Shown: piece after piece, positions 1 through 12,600 of the stretch
How positions within the stretch are numbered: position 1 is the stretch's first letter
How the letters are laid out: each line of letters begins with the position of its first letter
Assembly: GCA_019649035.1 (NCBI GenBank)
Contig: BMAT01002196.1
Coordinates: 125,908 to 157,866, forward strand
Direction: 5' to 3'
Length of the DNA: 31,959 nt
Source: Elysia marginata
Taxonomy: Eukaryota; Mollusca; Gastropoda; Plakobranchidae
Notes under the pieces: model-generated
What the model was told of the DNA's origin: nothing
The model's input: only the letters and a program-made list of their open reading frames with translations
Databases searched by the model: none
Made by a program: the position numbers and the translations under genes

Positions 1-514
1 CTCTCTCTTTTTTTTAAAATTAATCATTATATTTACAAAGATGATTGCTTGCCTTTTTGTCATCATTCATAGTTGATGAAGTTACTCATGTAATATTGAG
101 AAGATAAATTGACTTTGGATATAAGGCCCTTGCACTATGTACACCTCTCTGTTTATGTTTTGTCTATTGTGGTTTCTGTTGGGGGATATGTAAATGTAGA
201 GCTAACGTTGACTTATCCAAAAATCAAACTATTAGTATAAATTACAAAAGAAAGATAAAATCAGTTACCTGAATACAGTAAGAATTAAACAAAAGATTTG
301 AATTATATGGATTATTCTCTATCAGCATTATCACCTTTCTCATCCTGGATCAGGATGCAGGCCGCCAATTCAATCATAATGAATTTGACTGTCTTTTATT
401 TTTTTAGTTGCTATTAATCTAAAGCCGCTACTTTAAAAGTAGCCAATCAATCTTTAAGACTCTATGATTTTGTATTGATGTTTTTTGTGCTCATTGCCTT
501 TTTGCTTTTTTTAG
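1..514 (+). other. FLII intron, 3' part
   Basis: The stretch is A+T-rich and non-coding, ending in a T-rich tract and TTTAG at 510-514. I looked for the preceding LRR exon, which should end in codons like those for NGNPLLHAQLR, and did not find it, so it lies upstream of the window. Confidence 0.75.
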
Positions 515-618
515 GCAGCTGCCTGTACTTACAGCACTGCAGACCCTGAGAATGAAGAACACCCAAAGAACCCTCAACAATTTTCCAACAGGATTAGACA
601 CGCTCACAAATCTCCAAG
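515..618 (+). CDS. FLII: FLII exon 1 of window (LRR)
   Basis: Encodes residues 1-34, beginning [11 protein letters not shown] and running to LTNLQ. The acceptor is TTTAG and the donor is G|GTACTT. The first base completes an upstream codon (probably Arg) and the exon ends in phase 1. The NTQRT stretch matches the STQRT segment of human FLII. Confidence 0.92.
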
Positions 619-3600
619 GTACTTTGAGTGTTTTCAGTTTTGTGTATACGTATCTAATAATGGGGAAAAATAATGATAATGGTGTAGCGAGCGCCTTAGA
701 AAGATAATGCCAAAACAAGGCAAAGGTGTGTATAGGATTCAAATAAAAAAGTAATAGTGTATATGAACAGGTCATGTTTACTCTTCCATTAAAGCCCAAA
801 AATTCCTCCAATAATAAACAAATTTTCATATTTATTTTACAAGGCAGTTGCTCATGAAATTATGAGCTGCAATGATAGTAAATGAATAGCTAGCTGAACT
901 TCCAAAAAAGAAATTGAAGTTTACTCTTATATGTAATGTGAATTTCTAAGTTGAAAATAATTACCAAAAAAAATCTGGTTTTCAAATATAGAAATGAAAA
1001 GTAATATGAAATGGCTATAATTTAGCAAATTAATATGCAAGTGAAGGGTTTTGGAGGCAAAAGGTCACTAACTCCATTTCTCCTTGTTGCAAATCATCAG
1101 CGTAGCTTTGTAACCAAATAAAACTCCGCTTAGCCCAAATTTTGAGTTAAATGTCTGTGTAGTGACTCACATCCATTGCTGTGGTTTTCTAAATCTCAAG
1201 CTCAATTTAGCCTAAATTCTGAGTTAGCCGTTGATAATTCCATGAAATCTTTATCTGTCCTGATAAATAAGATGGAAAATGAAAAAGAGTGACATATTTT
1301 TGCTTAAAAAATGTTCAGGTGGAATTATCTCATTTTACCCTGAAACCTTTTGGATATTTCATTTACTTATGTAGCATAGCAGTGTGCAATCCTTCCATAT
1401 AAGTTAAATAAAAGATAAGTGGTATTAAGTTTAAAAAAGATAAGTGGTGTTTTTAGGAGTAATTTAGATCACAAAACGTTTATGATTTATCTGTGGCTAC
1501 ACTAATTTTGAACAAGACTCATAATTATTATCATTATCTTTTAATTTTTCTCTTTGCCTGTCAGAGGTTGATCTTTCCCACAATAATCTTCCACGTGTGC
1601 CTGAAGCCCTGTACAAGCTGGATTCTCTGAAAAGACTCAACCTTAGTAGCAATGAAATCACTGAACTATCTCTTATGATCGGTGAGTTGCAAAAAGTCAG
1701 TCCAATAAAGAAATGTTATAAAATGATAATTTATTAAAATTATTTAATTTTTTTTACAAAGCTTTTGTTTTATATCCTTTTATGTTGTCAAAAATTGTTT
1801 TTATAAAATTTAAGTTTTCTCATTTTAGGGTTAGCCTTAAAATTGCCAAATCCTGTAATTTTTTTTCATGTGTTTTTTTTTTTTTTTTAACTCCAGATAT
1901 TTGGACAAAAATGGAGACTCTGAACCTTTCCCGCAACAAACTCAAAGCTATTCCGGTAGGTTTTTAAAACTTATTTGGTAGCATCATGACAAAAAAAAAT
2001 GACCTTTTTTCTGAAGCTTGTATTAATAAAGTTATATTTCTCATATTTCCCATGAACCAGTTTAATGCAAGTTGTCCTGTTTTCTTTTTTTCCACCTAAA
2101 GTCTTCAGAAACTTATTTTAATTAATTTCATGCACTTTTCAATGTTCAAAATTAAGGAAAAATGACTTTTTAAATTCGAAAACGACCTGATTTGTCCCAC
2201 GGGAGGAGTTGCAAAACAACATGCAGCTGACAAAGCAGGTTAATTTCAAATTTGTTTGAGAACGTTGGTTAAAGTAATGAAAGAATTATTTAATCAAATA
2301 TATGATGGTGATTCAATATTTTGCTCTTTGTTTGTAAAGCACTCTTTTTTTTTTCTTAAATTTTGTTACGGGGGGAGAAAAAAAGTATCTACTCACACAC
2401 ATATATTCTGCTTGTTTCATTCAGACTTCTCTCCACAAGTTGGTGTCATTGAAGAAATTGTATTTGAATGGCAACCAGTTAGATTTTGAAGGCATTCCTG
2501 CAAACATTGGGAAACTTCACAATCTTGAAGTGTTTAGTGCAGCCAAAAACAACCTAGAAATGATCCCAGAGGGATTAGGAAGGTAATGTATCAGCTGTTG
2601 CTGTTGATTTACTCATAGGTATAGCCTTTCAATCTCCCTCAATATGGTTACAGCTTACCTAAATGGCTCAACCCTTTCGTTATGAAAGTTTTGTCAATGG
2701 CTATGGCAGAGAGCCTTTTTTTGGGGTTAGCCATGTTGGAGTCCCATAAACCTACTATTATGTACTATGTAGATCCTATGGGTCATTGATAACAGTAAAA
2801 CCCAGTGATTTTTAGCATGTAATCTGTATGTGACGGCAGCATCTTGTCCCAGTCTAAAGACTTACAGTGTACCTTATATATGGTAAATTGGTTTTACCAT
2901 GTTGCATAAAACAGTGTGCCACCTTGGGAATTAGGATAAGGCTTAGATGCACTGTTAAGTGTTCATTATGGGCTTTCATATCAAAGTAATAGATTTTTTA
3001 AAGGTATAGGTTTTGCAACACTTGTACTTGAATCAATGTGAGGCAGCCGGGATGAATCAGGGATTAGTCAGAGGTTTGACACATTGAGTAGTTAAACACT
3101 TTCTAAAATGCTGTCATTTGTTCCCCTTTAGGGGTTGGACAAAAAAAAGAACTCCAGCTTTTCTGCACCCAAAAATGTTTCATTTAAAAGCAATTAGAAA
3201 AAATTTATCTCATTGGAAATGATATTATCTTTAAAGAATTCTAACTCAAAACATGCCTGGGCGTGATGTTCCTGATTTGTCCTGGTTGCCTAAAAAACAT
3301 TCTTTTGAAAAGTAATTCCTGTTGATGAAAAAGTCCGACATAAAACGCTGTATCTCTCCATTTCAGATGCGGAAAGTTGAAAAAACTTGTCTTGAATGAA
3401 AACAGACTCATCACCTTGCCTGACATTCTACATCTTTTGCCAGATCTGGAGGTCAGACATATTGCTTATCTTTTCATCAAAATATCACTACATTCTCTAC
3501 TTTTTAAAAATGTATTAACCAATGGTAAAACTGTGATGATGACTAGTTTGTTCATTTTTTGATGGTTTTCTTTTTTGCGTAATATGTGATAAAAGCTTGA

Positions 3601-6600
3601 GATGATACTAGATATACCTTTCTTCATTTTGTTCCAAAATATTTTCATCATGATTATATAAGATACAAGAGTCTTTGTCAATCCCACTTGCGGAAATTCC
3701 TTTTTATGCACATCTTTTGACAAGTAAAATACTTAAAAATAAAAGGTACAGAGTTCAAGTTGGATTGTTAGTAAAAAGAACAAACCTAATATGCAAGAAA
3801 GAAACATGATCAAATCACCTGTAATCTCTTTTCCCAATGGTCCAGTCATTGTCTAATAAGTTCTGTATCCTATCCAATGATTTATCAATATGTCTTACCT
3901 CAGACATTGGATGTGAGATCCAACCCAGATCTGGTCATGCCTCCCAAGCCCCAGGAAGCCAAGACTGCCAGTCAGTACTACAACATTGACTTCTCGTTAA
4001 ACACGCAGCTCAGGCTTGCAGGAGCCCAGCCTATACCGTCATCGGGCCAGACACCGTGTAAGTTATAGATGTGTTGGTTAAAAGTTAATTTTTTCAATTT
4101 GTGACTTACTTCACAAATTTAGTTTTGAGTCTAGATATACTTTGAAAAGAAAGACTTGCTGAGTTATTTTTCTCCAGCTCTGACAACTGTGTTTCTGTTT
4201 CCATTAATAAGCTTAATGGGGAGGGGAGGGGTGAAAGTGTGGGGGAGTGTGGTAATTTAGTTGGCAGTGAAAGAACTCCTTGATTCTCAATATTGATCAA
4301 AGCCCAAAAGTCAAATGACTAGTGGTTGATTATTGCATATATTTTGCATAATACCTCAAATAATTTTTTTTAATGATTTATTAAGCCCACTGTTTGTTTT
4401 ACTTGAACTAAGCATGTAAGATTGACAAGAATTGATTACTGCACTAGCTAATTTTTATACAGGCCTATGATTGTTGAGTAAATACATTAAAAATTGTTTC
4501 AGTGGTTTGAAGACTGCCTCTCTTTCAAAGAAATAATGCTCATGAATGTGAAGTATTAAAATATTTTAAATTTACCTTCCATTGATGCTGATATTGACTT
4601 AACTTGCTTTCAATTATAATGTTAATACTTTTCCTGTTTGTAGCTCCCAAGAGTGACCCTGTTGCAAGAAAACTGAGGCTTAGGAGGCGTCGAGATGGAC
4701 AAGAGAGTGAAAAAGTTTTAAAGGTTAACTTCTATTTTCCTGTAAAACACTTATAAAAAATTTCTTTGGTCTGTCATACTTTTTTTCTTACAAATGTCAA
4801 TGTTCATAGCAATATGTCTTGGGACCAGTCCTTAAAAAGAGTTAAATGCAGAAGAGTTCTTCTCTTGGTCTCTTTAGCAACTTTTATCGCAAGGGGAGTA
4901 AGTTAAATCAAACGTTAAGAATGTCAAAATGTGCAAAAGGTAACATAACAACACCAGCACCTTTTAAAATTATTACAAGATGTCTTATTTAGTTTAAAAA
5001 TCATAAAGATAAATAATTTTATGATTGGCATTTCATATTTTGTGCCTTCTCTTTTATCTATGGTTGTTTACCATAATTGGTGTAAATCTGTTTCAGGGAA
5101 TGAGAGATGTTGCTAAGGACAAAGCTGAGGGAAAGAGTAGTAAAGACGATGAACAACGAGAACCTTTGAAGTAAATTCTCTTTGCTGTCCATTTATAAGC
5201 TGTTTTACATTTTCATTTTACAACAGTTTGGCAATAAAGATCTGATCCTAATCGTGTGTTTTTTAATTGATCTGCACTGTTGCATTTTCAAGGAAAGCAT
5301 ATGTCAAATAAGTGGTAAACTTAGAGTTTTTTTTTCATCAATTAAACAAAGTCGATTTTTATTGTAGATAAAATAATAATGGATTTGGTTGTCAATACTT
5401 TTCTTCATACCGAAGGAATGAAAATCCTGCAGTCCCAAAATTTTGGTGACTTTTTTGTGATAGTGACATGTTCTGATAAGGCATTATAGATTTTTATCAT
5501 TACAATAGTCTTGATGCAAATTCAGTAAATTTTCTTTTTCCAAGCCAGCTTCTTTTTTCTTTTCTCAGGCCAAAACGCTGGGATGAAAACCTACATCGCC
5601 CTCAGCTTGATTATAGTGAAATATTTGATGAGGATGTGGGTCATATTCCAGGTAAGAGTTGTTTCTTTTTCCAATTCACTTTCAGATGGGTTACTCAATA
5701 TAAAGGTTTTTTCTCTAGTGTGTTCAGGACTAAGAGAGCTTTTTTCAAAGTGCATTTATAGTTGCAATTATAGCTGTTACCATTTCTTAACTAATTTTTA
5801 ACATACTGTAGCATGGATAGTTCCTACAAATATGTGCTTGTAATTGGCACCTTTTTTCAAGTCTATACAACTGCCTGATTAGAGCACTTACTAGATTATA
5901 TGCATATTTACTATGTAACTTGTTTTTATCATATGCACATAATTATTTTACTTAATGGAAGAGAAGGAAACAGAGTTGATGTGTGTTTCTGTGTTTTTGT
6001 GAATATATTTTTTATTATTATTACACCTACGTTTCACTCTTCAATATGTATACATATGATATGCAACTGTGAAAATAAATTTCCTGTAGGATGAATGATA
6101 TTCTGTTTTCTTGCAATATTGGTTTTGACAGTTTACTTTATGATGTTGTCAGTTCATGATATTTGATGTAAGTTTTGAATAAATTTGTTTCGAATAAATT
6201 TTTTTCCCCATCCTGGTATAGGACTAGCATGTTGGGAAATCGAGAACTTCCTTCCAAATCAGGTTGAAGATGGCAAGTTTATATAAACTATGAGTATATG
6301 ATAGTTTGTTATGAAATCAATTTCAAACACTTTATTTTTGTTCTCTCAATTTTCTTTCTTAAATGACACAAATTAAAAAAAAAAACCATCATAATTATAA
6401 TAATGTGACTTTTGAGAAAATTTGAGGAGAACTTATTGTAAAAATAGAGAGTCTAAATGTTCAGAAACACCCTAGTGATATTCTTGTCATTTTGAAAGTC
6501 TTCACTGTTGATGAAAAGTTTAAGCGATGTTAAGCAAGTCAGCCTTTTAATCAACATTAAATACCATTTCCAATGACTCTAAATTTTTAAAGAAGATTAT

Positions 6601-9600
6601 TCAAAAAGGAGAAAGTCATAGTGGTTTGGAAAATATTGAAACCAGATCAATTGTGGCTGGGCTCTATATGTTACAAAACATACTTAAATTATAATGAAAG
6701 CTTTATGGTCTGTGAATCTCTTTTGCGGTATCATGTTCTTTATATTAATGTGGGTTCAAAAAATACTTTCTCAATACGAATGTTGAGCCTTAATTTATGC
6801 AAAATTCATCCACAGGCCTGATGGGCAAGTTTTATGAAGCTGATTGCTACATCATCTTAAAAACATTTATTGATGATTCCAATAGTCTTAATTGGAAAAT
6901 CTGGTACTGGATTGGAAATGATGCTACAGTAAGAATCTGGTTTGATTGATTTAGCTCATATTTGACATACAAGGTCTTTTTCATCAATAAGTCTTTTTCC
7001 TATAAAATCTACCCACAGTAGTTGATATGTCTGAAGTTATGTACAAAGTTAAGGTCAACATTTAAGTAAACTACTGCAAAAATTTGAAAGGTATGATATT
7101 GGAAGGATATCACAACCATTTTCTTAGCAAAATGGATGACACAAATGTAAATGAATTGGTTCCTGAATGTGATATCAGATGCATCATATAGTTTTTTTTT
7201 CATTTGGAAGAAAACTTAAAGATATTCACCAAAATCCAGACTTTGCAATAGAAGATCAGAATCCTTAGGATATGAAAAAACAAAGTCACTTATGGGACAG
7301 ACTTGGTAGCCTAAGCATTACTTCTTCAGATACTATAGGTGCTTAATAATGAACTGGGAGTGCCTTTATGATTTTCGTCTTCCTTTTTCAGATTTATTTT
7401 AACTTTTAATCATCCAAAGAAGCTGCAGTTCATTGTAAAGTCATTTGCAGAATCTAAAATAACTAAACGATTAAAAGGATTGTCTATATGAAAATAGTTT
7501 TTTGAATATTAAAAGCTCACAACAAATAACTTTATTTCAGCTGGAAACTTAAACCATAGCTAATGAGAACTTTATTGTCCCTCATGAGATCAAAGCATAT
7601 GTAAATTATTGGCCGCTAAAGTCAGTGACATTAAGAGATCCATAGGATTAAGGGGATTAACAGAACTTTCATAGCCTTCACTTAGGGTAAGTTAATAAAG
7701 TTTTTTTGTCTGGTCATCCATTGTTGTGTGAAGCCTTTCACCTATAAAAAATTTTCCCATCTCATTCAGCTGGACAAGAAAGCCTGCTCCGCCATTCATG
7801 CAGTAAATTTACGTAACCTGCTGGGGGCAGACTGTAGGACAATCCGGCAAGAGCAGAATGACGAGGATGAAGATTTCCTTGCTTTGTTTGAGCACGGAGT
7901 GTCTTACATAGCAGGTGGAAGAACAGCAAGCGGCTTCTACTCAGTGGAAGATATGGTAGAGATTATTTGTTTTAATTCTTTGTATTTTAACATCTTGTAA
8001 ACAATGTTATGGTTTTATAAGACACTTGAGTTATAAGTAAAACATGATGGAAGCAATCCATTATGTTCTATCAAATACAGTTTTTTATGAAAACCTGATA
8101 CATAAATTCTTATATACCATGTTTGAAACAATGTGAGCTCTGCTTCAGTGTGTTTTTCATTATTTATTTATCAGCAGTTGTCTGCCGGTCAACAATATGT
8201 AATAGTGCTTTAAAGAGTTTTTTGTGTGTATGAGTTGCTTATACTTGTGATATTTTTGGAATTCAATGTATTATTTAGTACTTATCAAACCTTCAATTTT
8301 AGACTGTTAAGTTTAATTTTCATAAAAACAGGTTTATATCTATCAGAAAATTCTTTTAAAGCATGATATTTAAACAATTAACAAAAAACTGAAAGATTAC
8401 TGAGGGCAGCATGAAATTTGACCCTGCTGTATTTTATCTTTGCAAGGTTTATTGTATTTTGTTTTTATCAATGGTAAAAATCTTAAAAGTCCCGTCTGCA
8501 TTGGTTTGTATTGCCAACAGGTTAGGCTAGAGAAATGGATTGAGCTGAAACATGCCTTTTAACTGACTTCACTCTAATTTATGAAAATTACATTCTTCTT
8601 TGAAAAGGAGCCAGAGGTTCGACTTTACCGTGCCACAGGGACTCAATCTGTTCACATGGAAAGGGTAAGTGGAGCTTTTAAGTTGACTACCAGGTTTGTT
8701 TATAACCTGGTCACACTAGACAGTTGCTTCATTCACGTAAGATCCAGTTGACATTACAATATGTCCGGAAGTCTTATCTGAAAATAAAAATATTTTAAAG
8801 TAGCCAACAAGAACAGTTACTTTCCTTCTGTACAAATTCTAGATGTAACATTGTCTATTCTTTTTAGAACATGACTCTTTTGCAGAGGGGTCATATCTGT
8901 TCAAAAATTGTCAGGTGATCAAAGGTTTGCTTTGTTGTTTTTTTTGTGGTTGTTTTTTTTTTTTTGGGGGGGAGGAGGGGTGTTTTCTTTCCTAGAGTAT
9001 TTTGTAAGTTGATTATCTGCCAATACTTCTTGTTCATATCAGAAATATAGAGTTGTTGTTGTTTGTTTTTTACTTAAACCTAGTGTTTTAAAAAGATATT
9101 GATATCTCGGCCTTGTTACAACAGAAATATGTCCCCTTTTACCCCCTGAATACCTTTGATCCTCTTTTTTTTCCCAGTGTCCTGTGCAAGTAGACATGCT
9201 TGACTCTCGTCATGTGTTTCTTTTGGACACGGGGCCAAAGATTTTCCTCTGGAATGGCAAAAAATCGAATCTCGTGACTCGCACTAAGTCTAGGTTGGTG
9301 AAAACTTATCATCCGTTCAATGTATGGCTAATGGTATTATATTTTCATTAAGTGGCAATTATTTATTAACTTAAGTAATTGGAGGTGACAAATAAAAAAA
9401 AACAACAGATTTTCATTTCATTTTGACTGTTTTCATTATTAAGTGCACACAACACCACTTCAACTAGATGTTGGTATATCTTGACACACTTTTGGTACTC
9501 TCATTCTGTAAAAGAAGACCTCTCAGAAACAGTCAGATATATTTTTGTTTTGTGTTTTGTTTTCAAATCACCCCCATAGCTCTTTAATTATTTTTAAAAA

Positions 9601-12600
9601 TTTCTTCTTAGGTTGATTGCTGAGAAAATTAACAAAAACGAAAGAAAAGGAACGGCTGATATCATTCAATTTGCCCAGAACAAAGAAACAGCTGAGTTCT
9701 GGAAGCAGATCGGGGGCCCACCTGAGAGCATGGAAGTCACAGTATGTTAACTTTTTCTTTGACCATCCAGGATGCATAGTAGATTTAGGATGCTGCTGTT
9801 GAACCCATCAATGATACAAGCCTACATCTCTCTGAAAGACTTATTACATTGCTACTCCACCCCTAAAACTTTTTTGTTCAGATTTTCAGACATCACTCAG
9901 TCAGTCTGATAGTCTCATTAATGAAAATGCTAATAAGTTTCAAAACTGGCACCCTATTATGTTTTATATATTATGAAAGCTAAAAATAGGCTGGGCACAG
10001 ACTGGGAAATCATTGATCACAGGAGAATTAAGGAACTTTGAATACTGTCAATGAAGTAAAAACATTTTTTCCACAATATTTTCCGATAAATATAACTCAC
10101 ATGTGAATCACATGAATGCCACAGTATCCCCAGTTTTTAATAAGTTATGCTACTTGGTTTTTTACTGTTTTAGTGTGTCTGTGTTAATGTGTATAATTCC
10201 TTCAAATTGTTTCGACTTGCAAAATTTTTAGACACAGTGTCTTATTCTTTGTTAAAAAGCATTTTTATTCTCAAACCCTTCATGACACAAGGTTCGAAAG
10301 CTTTTGAATTTGTCCAGATCTCACCCACTAAAAGACACACGCAGTATTGTGCTGATCAAGGCCTGACTTTTCTGGTCTAACCCTTCCATTTTTCTTTTCT
10401 AGAGGCTGATGTACAACTAGTAGATTTAGAACAAGATCCTTGCACTAGAGTTACGCCTTGTAGGCCCCACCCTTGTCTTTTTCTCAGTTGTCTATCTGAA
10501 TTGAAATAGGCATATTAAAATTTGAAACTAGCCTTTTCATAATGTAGAATAGATGCCTGTCTGGTTTCAAGCTTTTTAACTTGTAACACATATGTGTATC
10601 ATGAATTTTTATCTTTTGATAATTTTTTACCTACTGAAATTGAGTATTTAAATCGTTTTGATTATCCCCAGACTTCAAAACACTCAGATGTTCCTTATGC
10701 TGATCCAAGGCTTTACAGGGTAGGCTTAGGTAAAGGCTACCTGGAGCTTCCTCAAGGTTAGTTTTGTATGTCTGAATATCTAGGATATAGTTGTTTGCAG
10801 AACTTAGGATTTATCATTTTCTGCAGGATATTTAAGTCTTTTTGGTTAGATTTTTTCGGGCTCCATGGCAGAAGTATCGAATGCTTTTCATAAAGTTGTA
10901 TACCCTCAATTTTTTTTTTACTGTAAGAATGCTCCCAGCATTGACTATCTTTCTGTCTACACTGATGAAACTTACAACGTTTGTCAAAGCTCGTACACTG
11001 TTTACTTCATCTCTGTTGAGGAGGAAACAAAAATGTACCAACCTTTGGCAAACACTGCGAGCATCCTTCCGGTATAAACAGAGAGAGTTAGTGAGGCTTT
11101 CTCACGGTAAAGAAAAGTTAAGATAGTTTAGATTTTATGAGTAAAAACTTGAGCAGATGTATTTTGGCCCAGTCTAAGTAGAAATAAGTACAGCTAGAAC
11201 CAATGAAAGCAGAGAAACTTGGAGGCTTCAAATAAATAGACCTGTTGGGCATATTTAAATGTATCTAAACTTTCCCCTTTTTGGTGAAGGATGAATTGTT
11301 GAAGTTCTTTACCTATGTCTTATGATATCACTTATTATCTAATATATGCTATAAGATGTAAATAAGTTTATATGCAAGGCAAATGAATAAGAAAAAGATC
11401 AGGGCTTTTATATAATTTTTTTTCCTTCTTGTGATCAATAATACCTTTTTTTTTCAATGTAATTTTTGTTTGTCCCTCAGTGCATATTCCTAAAAATCGT
11501 CTGGTCAGCAGCCTGCTAGATACCAAGTGTGTGTATATTCTAGACTGCATCACTGACGTCTTTGTCTGGTAAGTTCAATTGTTAAAAAAAATGTTATGAT
11601 ATTAAGGAAGCCTCTACACTTGAATAATTTTTCAGACAAATTGTGCTACCTGTCTTGTTATGAGGTCATTTTAAAAAAAATGTGTACATACATTTCATTT
11701 TTCTATTAGAAGGTCTTGTTGTTTGGGTGCTCTTACCTTCCTGAGGGATACCCTAAGAATTAGAACCTTTTTCTCTGTTACTTTACACTTTCATAGTGTT
11801 GTAGATTGAGAATCTTTAAACACCCCCCAACCCTCCTTAATTAACAAAAAATCAGGCTTTTGTTGGCTGTTGATGTATATAAAAAGGTTTTAAGAAGCCT
11901 TCAAATATTAACCTATTAATTCTTTATCATGTCTGATATTGAACAAGGGCCACATGGAAATAAATTCCTTAATTATTAAGCCGCCTTGAAGATAATCTTG
12001 TTTAACTGCATAGCCAAAAAAGAAAAGGAACATATCGTCACAGTTTTCGCAAACTGACGAATACGCAAAATCGCAATTTTTCAGGAGAGCGATTTAAAGA
12101 TTTTCATATTTTGTNNNNNNNNNNNNNNNNNAGAATTCAAGTCCAAACATGATTTATGTAACAGTTTCGATAGCTTGTTAAGATGAGATGCTAGAAGGAT
12201 AGATATACAATACTTTCAGGCGTAAAGTTTTTTGGCTTGTTTTAGATAGACTAGTTATATACTGAATAACCCCTTTGGGTCTTTGTATTTTACTGCTTTT
12301 AGAAAATAAAAGGGTTACTATGTTTACTTGTAACTTAAACATTTTTTCTCGCTTTAAAAGGATTGGAAAAAAATCAACACGTCTTGTCCGAGCAGCTGCT
12401 TTGAAATTGGCCCAAGAGTTGCATGACATGATTCTCAGACCTGAGTTTGTGACCATCTACCGCTGTTTAGAGGGGTTTGTACTGAATTCATATCTCTTGT
12501 GACCAGTGTGTATGAGTCAGATGTTGAACATTTTACTTCGAGAGAACACCTTTGAAAAGAAGAATTATTCATCTTTTTCGTATACTTTAAATCAAATGAA

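Noticed and set aside
6279-6284. GT donor (GTTTAT) for FLII exon 10 instead of GC
   Set aside because: It puts exon 11 in a frame that reaches a stop after a few codons and breaks the conserved GKFYEAD block.
10842-11126. Open frames of 94 and 70 codons in the intron between FLII exons 16 and 17
   Set aside because: There is no homology to FLII. The two frames overlap and have no splice sites that preserve the flanking phases.
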